Of a stretch of DNA of 32,772 nucleotides, positions 27,952 through 32,772 are shown piece after piece. The position numbers were made by a program, and so were the translations under genes. The stretch is from Candidatus Kapaibacterium sp. (GTDB taxonomy: Bacteria > Bacteroidota > Ignavibacteria > Palsa-1295): contig JADGPZ010000019.1 of the NCBI GenBank assembly GCA_017882165.1, positions 1-32,772 of the forward strand, written 5' to 3'. Numbering within the stretch: position 1 is the first letter of the stretch; the number at the start of each line of letters is the position of its first letter. The notes below the pieces were generated by a model, which saw nothing but the letters and a program-made list of their open reading frames with translations, was not told the DNA's origin and made no database searches.

Positions 27952-30900
27952 TTAGGCAGCCACCGCATCCTCTTCCGCAAGTTCCGGCTGCACGATGGCA
28001 CCCTTGCCACGAACGATGACGCCTTCGCGCTTCAGGCGAACACTCACGATCTTCGAGAGGCCATCCTCCTCCTGCGTGACGCCATAGAGCGCGTCGGCGG
28101 CGGCCATGGTGCGCTTGTTGTGGGTGACGACGATGAACTGCGTGTTTTGCGCGAAGCGGCGAATGATCGTAAGGAAGCGGTCGATGTTCGAGTCATCGAG
28201 TGGCGCATCGACTTCGTCCAGGATGCAGAACGGACTTGGCTTGACGAGATAGATCGCGAAGAGCAGCGCGATGGCCGTCATCGTCTTCTCTCCCTGCGAA
28301 AGCAGGTCGATAGACTGTGCGCGCTTGCCGCGCGGCTTGGCGGTGATCTCGATCTGTGCTTCGAGCGGATCTTTGTCGGCTTCCAGGTTCAGGTCGCACT
28401 CGTCGCCCTCGGCAAAGAGCGAGCGGAAGATGTCCTGAAAGTGCTTGCGGACTTCCTCGAACGTGGAAAGGAATTGCCGCGTCGCGGTCTGGTTGATCTC
28501 CTCGATCGTCTCGGCGAGATTCTTCTGCGCGTCGTTCAGGTCCTTGCGTTGCGCTGTGAGGAATTCAAGGCGCGCACTTTCCTTCTGGAATTCATCGTAT
28601 GCAAGGAGATTCACCGCGCCCAGGTTCTTGATCTTTTGCTTCAGATCGCGGACGCTCTCACGCGAATCGCCAAAGTTGAAGTTGTCGTCCTCTGGATAGG
28701 TCTTGAGTTCAAGCGCCTGGATCTCAAACTCCTGCGCTGCGCGCTCGCGCAGCGTCTGAATCTTTTGCTCGATCTCCTGCAGCTTAAGTTCAAGCTCGTG
28801 GGTAATGTCGATCGTCTTGTCGTGGCGGGCGCGTTCTTCGCGCAGTGCTTCGCGATAGGTATGTGCTTCGGCTTGCTTTGTACGTTTGGCTTCGGCAAGT
28901 TCGTTGCGCAGTCCGGTGACGCTCGCGAGTTCTTCTTCGAGGCCGGCGAGCATCGTGCGGAACGTCTCCAGCTTGGCTGAATGCTCGGTGTGATCGGTCT
29001 CGGCGCGTTCACGCTCGCGGATGCGCTGCTCGGCAAGTTGGGTGGCGTGGTCGATGGATCGCTCTGCCGAAAGGCGCTCCGACTCCAGGCGGGTGATCTC
29101 GCTCGAAAGCGCCCCAAATCGCACCTGCACCTCGGTCCAACGGCGCGATTCATCTGCGAGCAACTGCTCTGCGGTCTCAACGGCAAGCTGAGAACGCGCT
29201 GCCGTCTCCATTGCTTCGGAGTGCTGCGCCTCGAACTCGGAAACTTCCTGCGCGATCGCTGCGAGCGATTCGGTGAGCGGCGTGAGATCGCTTCTCAAGC
29301 GTGCGGCTTCTTCGCCGAGCGCGGCCAGTTGCTCCATCGAGCGGCGCAATTCGTACTCGACTTGCGAAGAGCGCACCTGCACGGCGCGGCGGGCTTCCTC
29401 GCGTTCGCGTGTGTGCGAAGCGGCGGCGCGGATGTCGATTGCCTCGAAGGCTGCGCTGATCTCTCCCACGCGTCCCTCACAGAGTTCAAGCTGTGCCTTC
29501 AGGTTCTCGACTTCGATCTCCAACTCTTCGATCTGCTCGCGCTTGCCGATCACGATTCCTTCGGTGCTCTTGCGCGAACCACCGCGCACGAAACCCTGCC
29601 GCGTGATGACTTCGCCCTCGATCGTCACGCATCGCTCGACGGAGCGATCGGCATCGAGCGTGGCGTAAGCCTGATCGATGGTATCGACAATTGCGATACT
29701 GCCGAGCAGAAGCTGGAAAAGATTATTGTACTTGTTATCGAATTTGGCGAGCGAGAGGGCGGTCTTCGCACCGGTCGAAAGCGCCACGCGGTCCTCTTCT
29801 TCGGAAGAAGGTGGTGGAACCCGATCGAGCGCAACCAACGTAGCCTTGCCCTTCTGAGAGTGGCGGAGCACTTCGACAGCCTCGAAGGCATCTTTGCTTG
29901 TCGGGACGATCAGATAATAGGCGATCTCGCCAAGTACGCTTTCGAACGCGGCGCGATACGCGGCGTCGGTCGTGAATGCATCGGCGACCATGATCGGCTC
30001 TTCTGAGGACCAGCCCGGCTCGGCGAGGAGATACTCGGCTGCTTCGCCCGCGCCGGTGCCTTGCTCGACAAGACTTGTAAAAAACTCGATCTTCGAGATC
30101 TTCTTGCCAATCTCCCCCTGAATTGCGAAGGACTCGTTTTGCTTCGCGTCCAACTCTACTTTAAGCTGCTCTTTGCGGTCTTGTGCGGACTGATGTTCCT
30201 GTTCGGCCAGAGCGACAGCGGCGTGCGCGCCTTCGAGTTGGCTTGCCAACTCCACGGTCTGCGTTTCGAGCGCGGTGCGTTTCTCCGTGAGGTTCGACTC
30301 CTCGGCTTCGATATGGGTCAGGCGCCGCTCGATCTCATGCGAGCGGGCGCGGCGGCGCTCGAGTTCGTTCGAACGCTGATTGCGGAGGTTGAGCAGGGTG
30401 TAGACTTCATCGCGGGCTTTCGAAAGCTCCTGCCGGCGTGCGCGAAGCACTTCATCCGCTTCGGACTTGACCTGCTCCTTCTCGCGCATTTCATCCTCGA
30501 GGGCGGTACGATTGCGCGTCGCATCTTCGTGCGAGGTGCCGATTGCTGCAAGACGCTCGGTCAATTCCTGCTTCTCTGCGATCAGCCGCTCGCGCTCGGT
30601 CGTGGCACGCTCGCGCTGCTCTGCAAGCGAGCGCAGCCGCTCTTCGGTCGCGATAATCGTCTCCCGCGTGCGCTGAATGATCGCGGACTTTTCGCGGACG
30701 GCCCGGTCGCCGGAGGTAAGTTGTTGTTCGAGATCGTGCTCCTCGCGCTCCAAGACATCGAGCAATGCCTCGTATTTCGAAAGCTCGCTCGTGATCTGAT
30801 CGCGCTGCGTTGCGGCGCTGGAAAGCTCATCGCGGAGCGGGTTCATCCGGCCCAGGTGCTGGGCGAACTCTCGCTCGATCAGCTCGATTTCGAGCGTCCG

Positions 30901-31566
30901 AAGCTCTGTCGATAGCTCCGCATGGCGCTTTGCACGCTCGGCCTGTCGTTCAAGCGTCGCGACCGACTTTGTGACTTCCTTGACGATGTCGTCAACGCGA
31001 GAGAGATCCTGCGCAACTTGTTCGAGGCGGCGGAGTGCTTCCTTGCGGCGGGCTTTGTACTTCGTGACGCCGGCCGCTTCTTCGAAAAGCTTGCGGCGCT
31101 CCTCGGTCCGGTCCGAGAGGATCGTTTCGATCATCTTCAGCTCGATCACGGAATAGGCGTTCGCGCCCATGCCGGTATCCATGAAGAGCTCGATGATGTC
31201 CTTCAGGCGGCACTGCGCTTTGTTCAGCAAATATTCGGACTCGCCCGAACGGAACAGGCGGCGCGTGATCGTCACCTCACGATACTCAGTGGGTAGAATA
31301 CCTTTCGTGTTCTCGATGGTAAGTGAGACTTCGGCCATGCCAAGCGGCTTGCGCGTGCGCGTGCCGTTGAAAATCACGTTCTCCATCAGGTCGGAGCGGA
31401 GCGTGCTGGCCCGCTGCTCGCCGAGCGCCCAGCGGATGGCATCCACGACGTTCGTCTTGCCGCAGCCGTTCGGCCCGACGATGGCGGTCATCCCGGCGTC
31501 GAACCGCAGCAAAGTCTTCTGCGCGAACGACTTAAATCCGATGATTTCTAACTTCGATAAGTACAT
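27952..31566 (-). CDS. smc: Chromosome segregation protein SMC
   Basis: Walker A in MYLSKLEIIGFKSFAQKTLLRFDAGMTAIVGPNGCGKTNVVDAIRWALGEQ, long coiled coils with hinge, C-terminal LLSQGEKTMTAIALLFAIYLVKPSPFCILDEVDAPLDDSNIDRF. Confidence 0.97.
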   Translation of the reverse strand: MYLSKLEIIGFKSFAQKTLLRFDAGMTAIVGPNGCGKTNVVDAIRWALGEQRASTLRSDLMENVIFNGTRTRKPLGMAEVSLTIENTKGILPTEYREVTITRRLFRSGESEYLLNKAQCRLKDIIELFMDTGMGANAYSVIELKMIETILSDRTEERRKLFEEAAGVTKYKARRKEALRRLEQVAQDLSRVDDIVKEVTKSVATLERQAERAKRHAELSTELRTLEIELIEREFAQHLGRMNPLRDELSSAATQRDQITSELSKYEALLDVLEREEHDLEQQLTSGDRAVREKSAIIQRTRETIIATEERLRSLAEQRERATTERERLIAEKQELTERLAAIGTSHEDATRNRTALEDEMREKEQVKSEADEVLRARRQELSKARDEVYTLLNLRNQRSNELERRRARSHEIERRLTHIEAEESNLTEKRTALETQTVELASQLEGAHAAVALAEQEHQSAQDRKEQLKVELDAKQNESFAIQGEIGKKISKIEFFTSLVEQGTGAGEAAEYLLAEPGWSSEEPIMVADAFTTDAAYRAAFESVLGEIAYYLIVPTSKDAFEAVEVLRHSQKGKATLVALDRVPPPSSEEEDRVALSTGAKTALSLAKFDNKYNNLFQLLLGSIAIVDTIDQAYATLDADRSVERCVTIEGEVITRQGFVRGGSRKSTEGIVIGKREQIEELEIEVENLKAQLELCEGRVGEISAAFEAIDIRAAASHTREREEARRAVQVRSSQVEYELRRSMEQLAALGEEAARLRSDLTPLTESLAAIAQEVSEFEAQHSEAMETAARSQLAVETAEQLLADESRRWTEVQVRFGALSSEITRLESERLSAERSIDHATQLAEQRIRERERAETDHTEHSAKLETFRTMLAGLEEELASVTGLRNELAEAKRTKQAEAHTYREALREERARHDKTIDITHELELKLQEIEQKIQTLRERAAQEFEIQALELKTYPEDDNFNFGDSRESVRDLKQKIKNLGAVNLLAYDEFQKESARLEFLTAQRKDLNDAQKNLAETIEEINQTATRQFLSTFEEVRKHFQDIFRSLFAEGDECDLNLEADKDPLEAQIEITAKPRGKRAQSIDLLSQGEKTMTAIALLFAIYLVKPSPFCILDEVDAPLDDSNIDRFLTIIRRFAQNTQFIVVTHNKRTMAAADALYGVTQEEDGLSKIVSVRLKREGVIVRGKGAIVQPELAEEDAVAA

Positions 31567-31568
31567 TC

Positions 31569-31622
31569 AGAACCTGGATTACAAATAGAACCTGGATTTC
31601 AAACAGAACCGGGATTCCGCTG
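31569..31622 (+). repeat. Three tandem 18-bp AGAACCKGGATT-containing units
   Basis: agaacctggattacaaat / agaacctggatttcaaac / agaaccgggattccgctg at exact 18-bp spacing, starting 3 bp upstream of the smc start codon. Confidence 0.8.
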
Positions 31623-31835
31623 ATTAAGGCGGATTAAGCGGATTGATTTACACGATTGCTCTTGAAATCAGAATGACAAACCAGTGAACGCACGGTATGA
31701 TGGAAGTCGCTCCTGAAAAATCCGGAAACCCGCCTAATAAATGCACGGATGAGCAACGAATTCCAAGATTCTCTAAGCGTAGAATCCCAAAAATCAATCC
31801 GCGTAATCCGCCTTAATCAGCAGAATCCCGGTTCT
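31605..31835. repeat. Inverted-repeat pair (45-bp arms 31605-31649 and 31791-31835) of a dispersed repeat family, 141-bp spacer
   Basis: agaaccgggattccgctgattaaggcggattaagcggattgattt versus reverse complement of the right arm: 43/45 identical by eye. Confidence 0.9.
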
Positions 31836-32610
31836 ATCCCAGATAACCGAACGCAACCATCCCGACGACCACGATGACGACCGTCCCATAAATGTACAGC
31901 CGTGCCGGATAGACATCGAAGAGCACACCCGTCCCCTTGAGCAAGCGATAGTACGTCCAGAGGAATAGCCCGATCAGGATACCAGAGGCGAGACGCATCG
32001 TCGTCGTGTCCACATCCATTCGAGGCAGGATGAGATCGAACGGCAAAAGGATCACGACCGGCAGCACCGACCAGACCACCACGTTATACGTATCGCCCAT
32101 CATGATCCGGCCCTTGCGGAAGATCGCGATGAAGCGGAGCACAAGGACGGCGAAGAGGATCGCGCCGAACACGATCGCCGTCATCCAAAGCACCATCCCG
32201 AAGTAACCGCTGCCCTCCGAGAGTGACCACGAGCGTAGCCCATCCGGCAGGTGCTGCACCAGTGCGGGAGTGCTCCCACTCAATGCATACGCGTCGTGGA
32301 GCAGCGCGCTCATGCAGAGCGCCGCCGAGCCGGAAAGGATGATGGCGAGCAGCGTGGTCTGCGCGTTGGGCAGCAGACGGCGGTCGCGCAGGTCCGCGAA
32401 AAAGTTGAACGGACGGAACAGCGAGCGACTGACGTACTCCCGAAACCGCCGGTCGGCGTTCATCAGAAGAAAGAACAGCAGCAGCAGCCCGAAGCCGTAA
32501 AGGAGCGGTCCTATCGTTGGCGAGAACAAGTCAGTTAGGATATAGCGAATGATCTCACCCGGCAAACGAACGGCACCGGGGAGCGCATTCCCGGCACTTT
32601 CATCTTTCAA
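31834..32610 (-). CDS. Polytopic membrane protein (Yip1-like topology), start assigned to TTG at 32610
   Basis: Multiple TM segments (IGPLLYGFGLLLLFFLLM, TLLAIILSGSAALCMSALL, FGMVLWMTAIVFGAILFAVLVLRFIAIF, VVVWSVLPVVILLPFDLIL, LYIYGTVVIVVVGMVAFGYLG). The ORF-track N-terminus (to 32736) is antisense to a likely divergent gene and looks non-coding. Confidence 0.6.
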   Translation of the reverse strand: MKDESAGNALPGAVRLPGEIIRYILTDLFSPTIGPLLYGFGLLLLFFLLMNADRRFREYVSRSLFRPFNFFADLRDRRLLPNAQTTLLAIILSGSAALCMSALLHDAYALSGSTPALVQHLPDGLRSWSLSEGSGYFGMVLWMTAIVFGAILFAVLVLRFIAIFRKGRIMMGDTYNVVVWSVLPVVILLPFDLILPRMDVDTTTMRLASGILIGLFLWTYYRLLKGTGVLFDVYPARLYIYGTVVIVVVGMVAFGYLG

Positions 32611-32655
32611 AGATATGGGAGATAAATATTGGCTTGTTCTGTTTGGCGCATCCTC

Positions 32656-32772
32656 ATGGTATTGATCATTCCTTCGATTCCGATCGTGCATGGTGTCTGC
32701 GGCGGGCAGATCGCCACGCTGGCGCACGAGACGCATGCCGCGGAGCGGGACATCTACTCGCAGGATGTGGTT
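32656..32772 (+). CDS. Partial CDS, HisA/phosphoribosyl-isomerase-like N-terminus
   Basis: ATG at 32656 gives MVLIIPSIPIVHGVCGGQIATLAHETHAAERDIYSQDVV, resembling the HisA start (IIPAIDLxxGxCVRL..); open to the window edge. Confidence 0.45.
   Translation, partial: MVLIIPSIPIVHGVCGGQIATLAHETHAAERDIYSQDVV

Noticed and set aside
28981-30006. Plus-strand 341-aa ORF (and 28120-28980, 30061-30915) antisense to smc
   Set aside because: Leu/Arg-rich shadow frames of a strongly supported SMC coding sequence.
31569-31836. CRISPR-like reading of the 18-bp units and inverted arms
   Set aside because: Units are directly contiguous without unique spacers, and the long arms are inverted rather than direct; no cas genes nearby.
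32611-32736. N-terminal extension of the 300-aa membrane-protein ORF
   Set aside because: Hydrophilic, low-plausibility sequence antisense to the likely HisA-like start; a TTG start at 32610 is more credible.

Overview
The window looks like an ordinary chromosomal segment of a Bacteroidota/Chlorobiota-type bacterium, possibly Kapabacteria- or Ignavibacteria-like. That placement is inferred from several T9SS-type C-terminal sorting domains and was not tested. It carries about 20 genes: the 3' end of rpsA, an NPD-family flavoenzyme, a DUF218 membrane protein, an AMP-dependent acyl-CoA synthetase, a secreted MEMO1-AMMECR1 (AmmeMemoRadiSam B-A) fusion, an HI0933-family flavoprotein, rsmG, a large Asp-box repeat protein, a GH57 enzyme coupled to a GT2 glycosyltransferase, aspA, a 1592-aa beta-helix-like T9SS cargo, rpoN, a cupredoxin with a sorting domain, an OmpA protein with TSP3 repeats, smc, and a partial HisA-like CDS. 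I found no tRNA, rRNA, CRISPR array, IS transposase, prophage or obvious defence system. The most unusual signal is a set of short dispersed repeats. One is an AGAACCGGGATT..GGATTGATTT family with a 45-bp inverted pair; the others are 7- and 9-bp tandem arrays and small palindromes. They lie exactly at gene boundaries, supply stop codons, or sit in frame inside enzyme genes. A near-consensus sigma-54 promoter also lies upstream of rpoN itself. No multi-gene system that is clearly new could be demonstrated from sequence alone.
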